A DNA stretch of 44,486 bases from Flavobacterium rakeshii (lineage in GTDB: Bacteria; Bacteroidota; Bacteroidia; Flavobacteriales; Flavobacteriaceae), in NCBI RefSeq assembly GCF_009741375.1, contig NZ_WOWP01000002.1, positions 1 to 44,486 of the forward strand, written 5' to 3'. The notes under the pieces were generated by a model that was not told the DNA's origin, searched no databases, and saw only the letters and a list, made by a program, of their open reading frames with translations. Shown here piece after piece: positions 25,565 through 33,422 of the stretch (position 1 is the stretch's first letter; each line of letters starts with the position of its first letter). The position numbers and the translations under genes were made by a program.

Positions 25565-28372
25565 ATGAAACAACTATTACTATTAATCACGGCTTTTGTG
25601 CTGAGTGTATCTGCTTATGCTCAAAAGAACGGGGTAATCTCGGGAAAGATTACCGATCAGGATGAAAATTTCTCACTTCCCGGTGCTACAGTTAGACTTA
25701 GCGAAGGAAATAAATACACAGTATCTGACCAAATAGGTGATTTTGAATTTCTTAATGTACCTGCAGGTACTTATACTGTAGAGGTGTTGTATTTAGGATA
25801 CCAAACCCAGTCACAACAGGTTGTTGTGGAAGAGGGTAAAAACGCAACCGTAAACTTTGTATTGGTTAGCGGATCTGAAACACTTAACGAAATTGTTGTT
25901 GTGGGTGACGCTCTAAGAGGTCAGGCAAGAGCAATCAATCAGCAAAAAAACAACAGTAACATTACTAATGTTATTTCAAGTGACCAGGTAGGTCGTTTTC
26001 CTGATTCAAACATTGGTGATGCATTAAAGCGTGTACCGGGTATCACTATGCAAAATGACCAGGGTGAAGCACGTAACATCATTATCCGTGGTTTGGCTCC
26101 GTCACTTAACTCGGTAACACTTAACGGTGACAGGATTCCTTCTGCCGAAGGTGATAACCGTAATGTACAGATGGACCTTATACCGTCTGATATGATTTCT
26201 ACTATTCAGGTAAACAAAACCCTTACGCCGGATATGGATGCCGATGCAATTGGTGGTTCGGTAAACCTTGTTACACGTGCTACACCAAACGGTGAAAGAA
26301 TCTCTGCTACACTGGCAGGTGGTTATGGACCGATAAGGGATAAAGGTATTTATACTGCCGGACTTGTTTACGGTAACCGCTACTTTGATAACAAACTTGG
26401 TGTTGTTCTTAGCGGATCGTACAACAATAACGATTTTGGTAGTGACAACATTGAGGCCGACTGGACTCAGGATGATTTCGGGAACGTATATGTAAAAGAG
26501 CAACAAATAAGGAAGTATGATGTACAACGTATACGTCGTAGTGGGTCGTTTGCTATAGACTATAAGTTTAACGATTACAATACTATTTTTGCCAGCGGTA
26601 TTTACAACTGGAGAGATGACCGTGAAAACCGTTTCAGAACTACTTATGATGATATCGATCCGTTATACAACGGTGAGCAAATTGTAGGTTATACAGGTGC
26701 TGTAAAAAGAGAAACTAAAGGTGGTATAGATAACAACCGTAACAAAAACAGAAGACTTGAAGACCAACGTGTACAAAACTACTCTTTAAGAGGTGAGCAC
26801 CTTTTAAGCCCTAAACTTGATTTAGACTGGGGTGTAAACTATGCAACAGCAAGAGAGTTTCGTCCTAACGAGCGTTACATTGAATTTGAGCAGGAAGACC
26901 TTCCTTTTGGTGTAGATCTTTCAAACATGAAAAAACCTTATGTAACTACTACAGGTGAAGATCCTTCATTAATGGAATTTAGCGAACTTACAGAAAACCG
27001 TGACTATACTAAAGAAAGCGAGTTTGGTGCTAAAGTGAACATCCGTTTCCCGTTCTCTGTTATTGAGGGGCAAAAAGGACGTTTAAGAACAGGTTTACGT
27101 TTACGTTTAAAAGATAAAACAAGAGAAAATAACTTCTTTACATACGAGCCACAGGGTGACTTAACTCTTGCAGATGTTGCTACAAGCTACTGGGGTGGTG
27201 ACGGATTCAATCCGGGAAGCCAGTATGTGCCGGGTATATATGCTTCTGCAGCATACCTTGGTGGGTTAGACCTTAACAACCCTGCTCTTTACGACAGCGA
27301 ATCAGATCCTTCTGAATTCCTTGCTGTAAACTACGAAGCAAAAGAGAATATTTTTGCAGGTTATGTAAGGTGGGATCAGGATTTCAACAGTAAATTATCT
27401 ATGATAATTGGTGCCCGTATCGAAAATACACACATTGACTATACAGGTAACAGAGTACTTGACGAAGAAGAACTTGAAGGTAAAATAGAGAACACAAACT
27501 TTTACACTAACATACTTCCAAGTGTTACATTTAAATATAACGCTACCGAGGATTTTGTAATCAGGGCTGCATTCACTACAGCTTTAGCAAGACCTAACTA
27601 CTATGCTCTTGCACCATACATTAACAACATCGCTTCAGATACTGAAATTATAGCAGGTAATCCTGATCTTGATGCTACTTACTCATACAACTTTGACTTA
27701 ATGGCAGAGAACTACTTTAAGTCGGTAGGTTTAGTGTCAGGAGGTGTTTTCTACAAAAATCTTCAGGATTTTATTTACACGTACAGCAACAACCAGTATA
27801 CTTCAGATAATTTTGCTAATGATTTCCCTGGACAGGTTAACCCTGTGCCGGTAGGAGAGCAGTGGACATTTATCCAGTCAAGAAACGGTGATAATGTAGA
27901 TGTGTACGGTTTTGAGGTGGCTTTCCAGAGACAGCTTGATTTCCTTCCGGGCTTCCTTAGATACTTTGGTGTGTATGTTAACTATACTTACACTGATTCT
28001 AAAGCTAAAGGTATCTCTGATGAAGATGGTAACGAAAGAACAGATGTTACACTTCCGGGTACTGCACCTCACATGTTTAACGGATCACTTTCATGGGAAA
28101 ACAGCTGGTTCTCTGCAAGAGCTTCTGCAAACTTTACTTCTGATTATCTTGACGAATTGGGTGCAGATGAGTTTAGCGACAGCTACTACGACAAGCAGTT
28201 TTTCCTTGACATTAACGCTTCATACAAGATTACTAAAAATCTTCGCATCTTTGCAGAGGCTAAAAATCTTACCAATCAGCCGTTACGTTACTACCAGGGC
28301 GTATCAAACAGGGTGAAGCAGTTAGAGTACTACGAAGGTCGTTACAACCTTGGTCTTAAATTTGACTTCTAA
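25565..28372 (+). CDS. TonB-dependent receptor (probable phytate/organophosphate uptake)
   Basis: The product has 935 residues from the ATG at 25565, where the signal peptide MKQLLLLITAFVLSVSAYAQ begins. An in-frame ATG at 25520 would add 15 poorly signal-like residues. The order is: signal peptide, CarboxypepD_reg-like domain (about 23-105), plug domain with DALKRVPGITMQ and NIIIRGLAPSLNSVTLNGDR (about 130-230), and a 22-strand barrel ending in YNLGLKFDF with terminal Phe. It sits in the outer membrane and imports a ligand using TonB energy. An acid phosphatase-like gene and a phytase follow directly. The likely ligand is therefore phytate or another phosphate ester; this is inferred from the operon. 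Confidence 0.93.
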   Translation: MKQLLLLITAFVLSVSAYAQKNGVISGKITDQDENFSLPGATVRLSEGNKYTVSDQIGDFEFLNVPAGTYTVEVLYLGYQTQSQQVVVEEGKNATVNFVLVSGSETLNEIVVVGDALRGQARAINQQKNNSNITNVISSDQVGRFPDSNIGDALKRVPGITMQNDQGEARNIIIRGLAPSLNSVTLNGDRIPSAEGDNRNVQMDLIPSDMISTIQVNKTLTPDMDADAIGGSVNLVTRATPNGERISATLAGGYGPIRDKGIYTAGLVYGNRYFDNKLGVVLSGSYNNNDFGSDNIEADWTQDDFGNVYVKEQQIRKYDVQRIRRSGSFAIDYKFNDYNTIFASGIYNWRDDRENRFRTTYDDIDPLYNGEQIVGYTGAVKRETKGGIDNNRNKNRRLEDQRVQNYSLRGEHLLSPKLDLDWGVNYATAREFRPNERYIEFEQEDLPFGVDLSNMKKPYVTTTGEDPSLMEFSELTENRDYTKESEFGAKVNIRFPFSVIEGQKGRLRTGLRLRLKDKTRENNFFTYEPQGDLTLADVATSYWGGDGFNPGSQYVPGIYASAAYLGGLDLNNPALYDSESDPSEFLAVNYEAKENIFAGYVRWDQDFNSKLSMIIGARIENTHIDYTGNRVLDEEELEGKIENTNFYTNILPSVTFKYNATEDFVIRAAFTTALARPNYYALAPYINNIASDTEIIAGNPDLDATYSYNFDLMAENYFKSVGLVSGGVFYKNLQDFIYTYSNNQYTSDNFANDFPGQVNPVPVGEQWTFIQSRNGDNVDVYGFEVAFQRQLDFLPGFLRYFGVYVNYTYTDSKAKGISDEDGNERTDVTLPGTAPHMFNGSLSWENSWFSARASANFTSDYLDELGADEFSDSYYDKQFFLDINASYKITKNLRIFAEAKNLTNQPLRYYQGVSNRVKQLEYYEGRYNLGLKFDF

Positions 28373-28384
28373 TAAAAAATATAA

Positions 28385-28423
28385 TTTTAATGAGCCGGCA
28401 TTCATTTGCCGGCCTCATTAAAA
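28385..28423 (+). terminator. Large hairpin between receptor and phosphatase genes
   Basis: TTTTAATGAGCCGGCA (28385-28400) pairs with TGCCGGcCTCATTAAAA (28407-28423) with a single bulged base and a six-base loop. It lies 12 bases after the receptor stop and just before the phosphatase start. With no long T run beyond the stem, it may act as a partial terminator or RNA-processing site that sets unequal expression of receptor and enzymes. Confidence 0.6.
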
Positions 28424-28431
28424 CAATGCTT

Positions 28432-29412
28432 ATGAAAAAAATAGTTTTACTTATTGCGTGTTTTGCTTTCCTTAGTGCAGGCGCACAGGGATATTTAAAA
28501 GAAACCGAATCAGGTTATCAGGGAAAGTTTATCCCAAAGCTGCAACAGGAAGACGATGCGCTTCACTTTTTAGTACTGGGTGATTTTGGCCGCCATGGGC
28601 AATACCATCAAAAACCCGTAGCCGAACAAATGGGGGCTGCTGCCATAACGCTTGATATAGATTTTACCATCTCTGTAGGCGATAATTTTTACCCTAACGG
28701 GATAGTGAGCACACAGGATCCTCAGCTTCAAAATTCGTTTGAGGACATTTATACCAATACCAAGCTGTATGAAAACTGGTATGTGGCACTGGGTAACCAC
28801 GATTACAACGGTAACATCCAGGCCCAGATAGATTATACAAAAGTGAGCCGTCGTTGGCAAATGCCCGATACGTATTACAGTGAAACTTTTAAATTAAAGG
28901 ACGGCAGCAAACTGCTTATGGTGGTTATGGATACCAATCCGTTTATAGACGGTTACTATAAAAAGGATAATGATATGTATGAAAACATCATTAAGCAGGA
29001 TACCACAGCCCAGAGAAAGTGGCTGGCTGAGACACTGGAAAAAACCGATGCTAAATGGAAAATAGTTGTAGGGCATCATCCGTTATATAGCGGAGGGAAA
29101 AGAAAAAACAGTGACGACACTAAAGCCTTTGAAAAGAAGTTTGCTTCTTTTTTTGATAAGTATAAAGTAGACGCTTATCTGTGCGGGCACGAGCACGACC
29201 TGCAGGTTGTAAAACCAAAAGGGCGTTATACTACTCAGTTCCTTTCGGGGGCAGGTAGTGAGGTAAGGCCAAGCGGGGAGCGTGAAGGAACCCTTTTTGC
29301 CGATAATCAGGCAGGGTTTATGTGCTTTTCTGTAACCGGTAAAAAGTTACTGGTGCAGTTAGTTAACGAGCACGGAGATATTATTTACACAACAGAAATG
29401 AATAAAAAATGA
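28432..29412 (+). CDS. Metallophosphoesterase, purple acid phosphatase-like (ACP5 type)
   Basis: The product is 326 residues from the ATG at 28432, where the signal peptide MKKIVLLIACFAFLSAGAQG starts. Earlier ATGs (28390, 28426) lie in or beside the intergenic hairpin. The dinuclear-metal motifs are all present in order: LGDFG, VGDNFYPNG, GNHDYNG, VVGHHPLYSGG and GHEHDLQ. The layout matches tartrate-resistant acid phosphatase-like enzymes, which release phosphate from monoesters. The signal peptide indicates export. The stop overlaps the phytase start by 4 bases (ATGA). With the upstream receptor, it serves phosphorus scavenging. Confidence 0.92.
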   Translation: MKKIVLLIACFAFLSAGAQGYLKETESGYQGKFIPKLQQEDDALHFLVLGDFGRHGQYHQKPVAEQMGAAAITLDIDFTISVGDNFYPNGIVSTQDPQLQNSFEDIYTNTKLYENWYVALGNHDYNGNIQAQIDYTKVSRRWQMPDTYYSETFKLKDGSKLLMVVMDTNPFIDGYYKKDNDMYENIIKQDTTAQRKWLAETLEKTDAKWKIVVGHHPLYSGGKRKNSDDTKAFEKKFASFFDKYKVDAYLCGHEHDLQVVKPKGRYTTQFLSGAGSEVRPSGEREGTLFADNQAGFMCFSVTGKKLLVQLVNEHGDIIYTTEMNKK

Positions 29413-30470
29413 TAAAGAATATAACACTTGCAGCAGCTATTGGATTTACACTTGTTTCCTGCGGAGATAAACTGGCCCCGGTAAGGGAAGATGCCGTTAA
29501 GCCTGCTGTAGTAACACAACCTACACCACACGATACCGATGATCCTTCCATATGGATTAATCCGGAAGATGCTTCTAAAAGCTATATAGTAGGTACAGAT
29601 AAGGATACCGATGGCGGACTGTATATGTATGACCTTGAAGGTAAAATCGTGAAAAAGTCGGTTACCCTTAAAAGGCCAAACAATGTGGATATCGCATACG
29701 GACTTATGGTAGGCGATAAAAAGACAGATGTAGCTGTAACAACCGAAAGGGAAACAAACAAGATAAGGATATTTAGTCTGCCGGAACTTGAACCGATTGA
29801 TAATGGCGGTATCGAAGTTTTTGAAGGCGAAACAGAGCGCGACCCAATGGGAGTTTCGCTTTATACTCAAACGAAAGACAGCGTAACGGCTATTTATGCT
29901 ATAGTAGGCAGAAAAAGCGGTCCTTCGGGAAGTTACCTGTGGCAGTATCGTTTAAACGGTAACGATAACGGTACTGTAACGGCAAACGTTGTAAGGAAGT
30001 TTGGTAACTACAGCGGGAACAAAGAGATTGAAGCTATAGCTGTAGATAATGAACTTGGAGTTCTTTATTACTGCGACGAAGGTGTAGGTATAAGAAAATA
30101 CAGTGCCAGTCCTGAGGGCGGAAATGACGAACTTGCCTTTTTTGGTAAAGAAGGTTTTAAACGTGACCACGAAGGTATTGCCATATACAAGGCTACCGAT
30201 TCTACCGGATATATACTGGTATCAAATCAGCAGGCTAATACGTTTATGGTATACCCGCGTGAAGGTGTTAATGGTAACCCTAACGAATACAAACTACTGG
30301 CAGAGGTGCCAACCTCAACTATAGAGTGTGACGGAGCTGATGCTACCAGTGTTAACCTGGGAGGTAAATTTCCTAAAGGTATGTTTGTTGCTATGAGCAA
30401 CGGTATGACTTTCCACTATTACGATTGGAACACTATCCAAAAGGTAATAGACGAAAATAAAAAACAGTAA
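29409..30470 (+). CDS. 3-phytase, beta-propeller type (lipoprotein)
   Basis: This 353-residue beta-propeller phytase has a lipoprotein signal MIKNITLAAAIGFTLVSC with lipidation at C18. Calcium- and phosphate-site motifs include PHDTDDPSIWINPED, VGTDKDTDGGLYMYDL, RPNNVDI, ERDPMGVSLY, KEIEAIAVD and YYCDEGVGIRKY, followed by DHEGIAIY and ECDGADATS near the end. Such enzymes remove phosphate from phytate (inositol hexakisphosphate) with calcium. It is probably anchored to the outer membrane. It is the last gene of the receptor-phosphatase-phytase operon, overlapping the phosphatase gene by 4 bases, with a terminator 40 bases later. Confidence 0.95.
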   Translation: MIKNITLAAAIGFTLVSCGDKLAPVREDAVKPAVVTQPTPHDTDDPSIWINPEDASKSYIVGTDKDTDGGLYMYDLEGKIVKKSVTLKRPNNVDIAYGLMVGDKKTDVAVTTERETNKIRIFSLPELEPIDNGGIEVFEGETERDPMGVSLYTQTKDSVTAIYAIVGRKSGPSGSYLWQYRLNGNDNGTVTANVVRKFGNYSGNKEIEAIAVDNELGVLYYCDEGVGIRKYSASPEGGNDELAFFGKEGFKRDHEGIAIYKATDSTGYILVSNQQANTFMVYPREGVNGNPNEYKLLAEVPTSTIECDGADATSVNLGGKFPKGMFVAMSNGMTFHYYDWNTIQKVIDENKKQ

Positions 30471-30510
30471 GACAGATAAAATGTGAGACTATCTGAATCT
30501 TACTAAACAA

Positions 30511-30539
30511 AAAGGCCCAATGTGAGAGGGCCTTTTTTT
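30511..30539 (+). terminator. Rho-independent terminator of the phytase operon
   Basis: AAAGGCCC (30511-30518) pairs with GGGCCTTT (30528-30535), followed by seven or more T. Confidence 0.9.
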
Positions 30540-30689
30540 GTACCCTAAAGTGAAGGGTTGTAAAAACAAATTCTAAGTGAAAGGGCAGGAATACTAAGTC
30601 AGCCGTTGGGTTTACTATTCCTTGCACTTTTCTCATTATGTGGTTTGGTAATTTAGCCTTGAGAGAAGAAAATTATTACAATCTGCAAT

Positions 30690-31085
30690 ATGAAAAACAG
30701 AAAGATATTAATCGTTTCAGGTGTTATTTTGCTGGTGCTGGCTGCGGCCTATTACTTCTATTTCGGTTTTTTGTACAAAGAGGCAAGAGATATAACCGCC
30801 GAAGCACCAGCCTATACCCTAACAGCCCCCGATATTGTGGAGGAATACCAAACTAATGCTGCCACGGCAGATTCAATGTACCTCAATAAAACCATTGTGG
30901 TTATAGGAAACGTAAATGATAATGACAGCATTTCGGTTTCCCTTGAGCCAGGTGTGTATTGCAGCTTTGATGTGCCTGCAAAAAATATTATTCCGGGCAA
31001 AAACATTAAGATAAAGGGGCGATGCATAGGCTTTGACGAACTTTTTGGGGAGGTAAAGCTGGATCAGTGTACAATTAATCAATAA
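30690..31085 (+). CDS. OB-fold (tRNA_anti-like) membrane-anchored protein
   Basis: This 131-residue protein has one N-terminal membrane helix (residues about 5-26, ILIVSGVILLVLAAAYYFYF). The OB-fold-like domain has the order YLNKTIVVIGNVNDND, SISVSLEPGVYCSF and GKNIKIKGRCIGFDELFGEV, ending in LDQCTIN. This matches the tRNA_anti-like putative OB-fold family common in Bacteroidota. The fold is exposed to the periplasm; the ligand is unknown. It heads a four-gene operon; the next gene starts 5 bases later. Confidence 0.82.
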   Translation: MKNRKILIVSGVILLVLAAAYYFYFGFLYKEARDITAEAPAYTLTAPDIVEEYQTNAATADSMYLNKTIVVIGNVNDNDSISVSLEPGVYCSFDVPAKNIIPGKNIKIKGRCIGFDELFGEVKLDQCTINQ

Positions 31086-31090
31086 TACAG

Positions 31091-31933
31091 ATGAAGAATT
31101 TTTTAGGCTTGCTGTTTTGCCTTACAGTGGTGTTTTCTGCTTCAGCACAGGACGATTTACTTGCCGAGATCGACTCGGTTTCCACGCAGGATTATGCCAC
31201 ACCTGCTTTTAAAGGATTACAGGTTGTAACCCTGCAATCAACAAAAATACCTGCCGCACAGGAATTTTACTTTGTGGTGTCCCACAGGTTTGGTTCGGTT
31301 AAAGGCGGTATTTCCGAATTTTTCGGGATGGATATGGCTACCACAAAAATAGGTGGTGCTTATGGTATAAACGAATGGCTTTCGGTTAGCGCTTCACGCC
31401 ATACCCTTTTAAAGGTGTATGAAACGGCTGTAAAGTACAGGCTTGCTAATCAGGCAACCGGAGCTCCGGTAACGGTTATTGGCTACAATACCATAGAGAT
31501 CAATACCTTTTTGGAAAAGGAAGATTATCCTAAAATTGAGTTTGGTGACAGGCTAACCTATATAAGTCAGTTACTGGTGTCACGAAAAATATCCGACAGG
31601 CTTTCGCTTGAAATGGTGCCTATGTATATCCATAAAAACCTGTACAATCCTGATGTGGAAAACGACGACCAGTTTTCACTGGGAGCAGGGGGAAGGCTTA
31701 AGCTAACCAAAAGACTTTCGCTTAATATGGAATATGTGTACAATTTTGATAAGCCTGATTTCTACCAGAATCCGCTGTCGGTTGGGTTGGATCTGGAAAC
31801 AGGCGGACACATTTTCCAACTGTTGTTTACCAACTCGCAGGCCATGACCGAAGGGGGTTATGTGACTACTGCGGCAGGCGATTGGGGTAAGGGAGATTTT
31901 TTCTTCGGGTTTAATTTATACAGGGTTTTTTAA
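31091..31933 (+). CDS. DUF5777 family outer-membrane beta-barrel protein
   Basis: The 280-residue protein has a signal peptide (MKNFLGLLFCLTVVFSASAQ). The mature part contains LQVVTLQSTKIPAAQEFYFVVSHRFGSVKGG and WLSVSASRHTLLKVYE. Repeated amphipathic strands end in GKGDFFFGFNLYRVF with terminal aromatic residues. This fits DUF5777, a barrel family of unknown function. It is followed 1 base later by a CXXCH lipoprotein and then YceI. This cluster recurs in Bacteroidota and may link an outer-membrane pore to a periplasmic electron or lipid carrier; that role is inferred. Confidence 0.85.
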   Translation: MKNFLGLLFCLTVVFSASAQDDLLAEIDSVSTQDYATPAFKGLQVVTLQSTKIPAAQEFYFVVSHRFGSVKGGISEFFGMDMATTKIGGAYGINEWLSVSASRHTLLKVYETAVKYRLANQATGAPVTVIGYNTIEINTFLEKEDYPKIEFGDRLTYISQLLVSRKISDRLSLEMVPMYIHKNLYNPDVENDDQFSLGAGGRLKLTKRLSLNMEYVYNFDKPDFYQNPLSVGLDLETGGHIFQLLFTNSQAMTEGGYVTTAAGDWGKGDFFFGFNLYRVF

Positions 31934-31934
31934 T

Positions 31935-32294
31935 ATGAAGAAAGCAATTTTATATACAGGTTTATTAGCGTTGTTTTTTGTATCGTGTGATTCCAATACT
32001 TATGAGGATATAAGCGAAGAACAAAACATAGTAGGTACTGTTACCTATACGGCTAATGTGAAAACAATTATAGATAATAACTGTTTGTCCTGCCATGCTC
32101 CCGGAGGTGTGGCTTCTTTCAGGCCATTACTTACCTATGCACAGGTTAAGGATGCGGTAGAGAATCACGATTTATTGGGACGCATACAGCTACAAAACGG
32201 ACAGCAGCAACTTATGCCGCAAACCGGCAGGATGCCACAGGCAAATATCAATGTGATACTACAATGGAATACCGATGGTTTACTTGAAAATTAA
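31935..32294 (+). CDS. CXXCH (c-type heme) lipoprotein
   Basis: This 119-residue lipoprotein has the signal MKKAILYTGLLALFFVSC, with lipidation at C18. A single heme-binding motif C50-L-S-C53-H54 lies in NCLSCHAPGG, preceded by VKTIIDNNC as in Planctomycete-type/cytochrome c-like modules. Distal Met ligand candidates are in LMPQTGRMPQ. Short electron carriers of this type sit in the periplasm or outer membrane. It lies between the DUF5777 barrel and YceI genes with gaps of 1 and 6 bases, so it is co-transcribed. Confidence 0.85.
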   Translation: MKKAILYTGLLALFFVSCDSNTYEDISEEQNIVGTVTYTANVKTIIDNNCLSCHAPGGVASFRPLLTYAQVKDAVENHDLLGRIQLQNGQQQLMPQTGRMPQANINVILQWNTDGLLEN

Positions 32295-32300
32295 ATCACT

Positions 32301-32855
32301 ATGAAAAAAAGAAATTTATACTTCATCCTGTTTTTTGTGGCTGCTATGGTACCCTTTGTTTCTCATGCGCAAAAGTTTGCCACTAAAACAGGGGATATAA
32401 AGTTTGAGGCTTCGGTTCCTTCGTTTGAGGAGGTAGCTGCCGAAAACAAAAATGTATCGGCTATACTTAATGCTGGTAACGGTGAACTTGCCGCACTGGC
32501 ACTCATGAATGGTTTCCGTTTTAAGGTTGCCCTTATGGAAGAACATTTTAATGAGAGTTATGCCGAAACAGCAAAATATCCTAAGGCGGTTTTTAAAGGA
32601 AAGCTGGATGGGTTTTCGCTGAAAGCACTCTCGGAAAAACCGAAACAGTTTACCCTAACAGGTGAACTTACCCTGCACGGAAAAACCAAAAAAATTAATG
32701 ATGTTGCTATGGTATCCGTTAAAGGGAGTACCATTACCGTAGCCGGTAATTTTATGGTAAAGCCTGCCGACTTTGATATTGATGTACCAAAAGTGGTAAG
32801 CAAAAAAATAGCCGATGAGGTACAGGTTACTTATACCTTTTTACTGGAGGAATAA
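32301..32855 (+). CDS. YceI family periplasmic protein
   Basis: This is a 184-residue protein with a signal peptide (MKKRNLYFILFFVAAMVPFVSHAQ). The YceI lipocalin-like domain shows KTGDIKFEASVPSFEEVAAENK, FRFKVALMEEHFNESYAETAKYPKAVFKG and TLTGELTLHGKTKKI. YceI proteins bind isoprenoid lipids such as polyprenols or quinones in a central tunnel. Beside a CXXCH protein, a quinone-related role is plausible but not shown. It is the last gene of the operon. Confidence 0.92.
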   Translation: MKKRNLYFILFFVAAMVPFVSHAQKFATKTGDIKFEASVPSFEEVAAENKNVSAILNAGNGELAALALMNGFRFKVALMEEHFNESYAETAKYPKAVFKGKLDGFSLKALSEKPKQFTLTGELTLHGKTKKINDVAMVSVKGSTITVAGNFMVKPADFDIDVPKVVSKKIADEVQVTYTFLLEE

Positions 32856-32933
32856 CCTTTAGCCTTCGGTTAACTGTTTTTAAGAACTGTTTAATTGTTA
32901 AAAACCATATCTTTATGCCCTAAAACGATCTTC

Positions 32934-33422
32934 ATGAAAGTATTAGGGCTTTTTTTATGTCTGTTATGTATTGCTCCCGATAAAGAATTGGCAACGGTTA
33001 GACAACAGTATATTGATGCTGCTGTTTCTGCCGAAAGTGCCCTTGTGTTCCATGCTTCCCTGGAAGATTTGGATAACAGTCATGAAAACACTACCCTTTT
33101 GGCATACAAGGCGGCTTCTATCGTTTTGATGGCTAAATACGAAAAAGGTTTGTTCACTAAAACCCGTTACTTTAATAAAGGAACTGATTTACTGGAGGAG
33201 GTAATAGAAAAAGATGCCAAAAACTATGAGGCACGTCTGTTGCGTTTAAATATTCAGGATAATGTGCCGTGGATTACGGGTTATACCGGAGATATTAAAA
33301 AAGACAAGGCTTTCCTAATTGCCAATTATGCCACACAGCCTAATGACCTTAAAGTTTTTACCAAAAACTATGTAGTACAGTGTGATGCTTTTTCTGATAA
33401 GGAAAAGGCAGCCTTCAATTAA
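32934..33422 (+). CDS. Exported protein of unknown function
   Basis: The product is 162 residues from the ATG at 32934, where a short signal-like sequence (MKVLGLFLCLLCIAPDKE) begins. An ATG at 32895 would add 13 residues. The mature part is helical and TPR-like: VRQQYIDAAVSAESALVFHASL, LLAYKAASIVLMAKY and YEARLLRLNIQDNVPWITGYTGDIKKDK. Proteins of this kind are found in Flavobacteria without known function. Its stop overlaps the stop of the convergent barrel gene by 4 bases (33419-33422). It may be co-transcribed with the YceI operon. Confidence 0.75.
   Translation: MKVLGLFLCLLCIAPDKELATVRQQYIDAAVSAESALVFHASLEDLDNSHENTTLLAYKAASIVLMAKYEKGLFTKTRYFNKGTDLLEEVIEKDAKNYEARLLRLNIQDNVPWITGYTGDIKKDKAFLIANYATQPNDLKVFTKNYVVQCDAFSDKEKAAFN

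Noticed and set aside
26102..26527. A 141-codon minus-strand frame inside the TonB receptor gene
   Set aside because: It is a shadow of the receptor's codon pattern, with no recognisable domain or start context.
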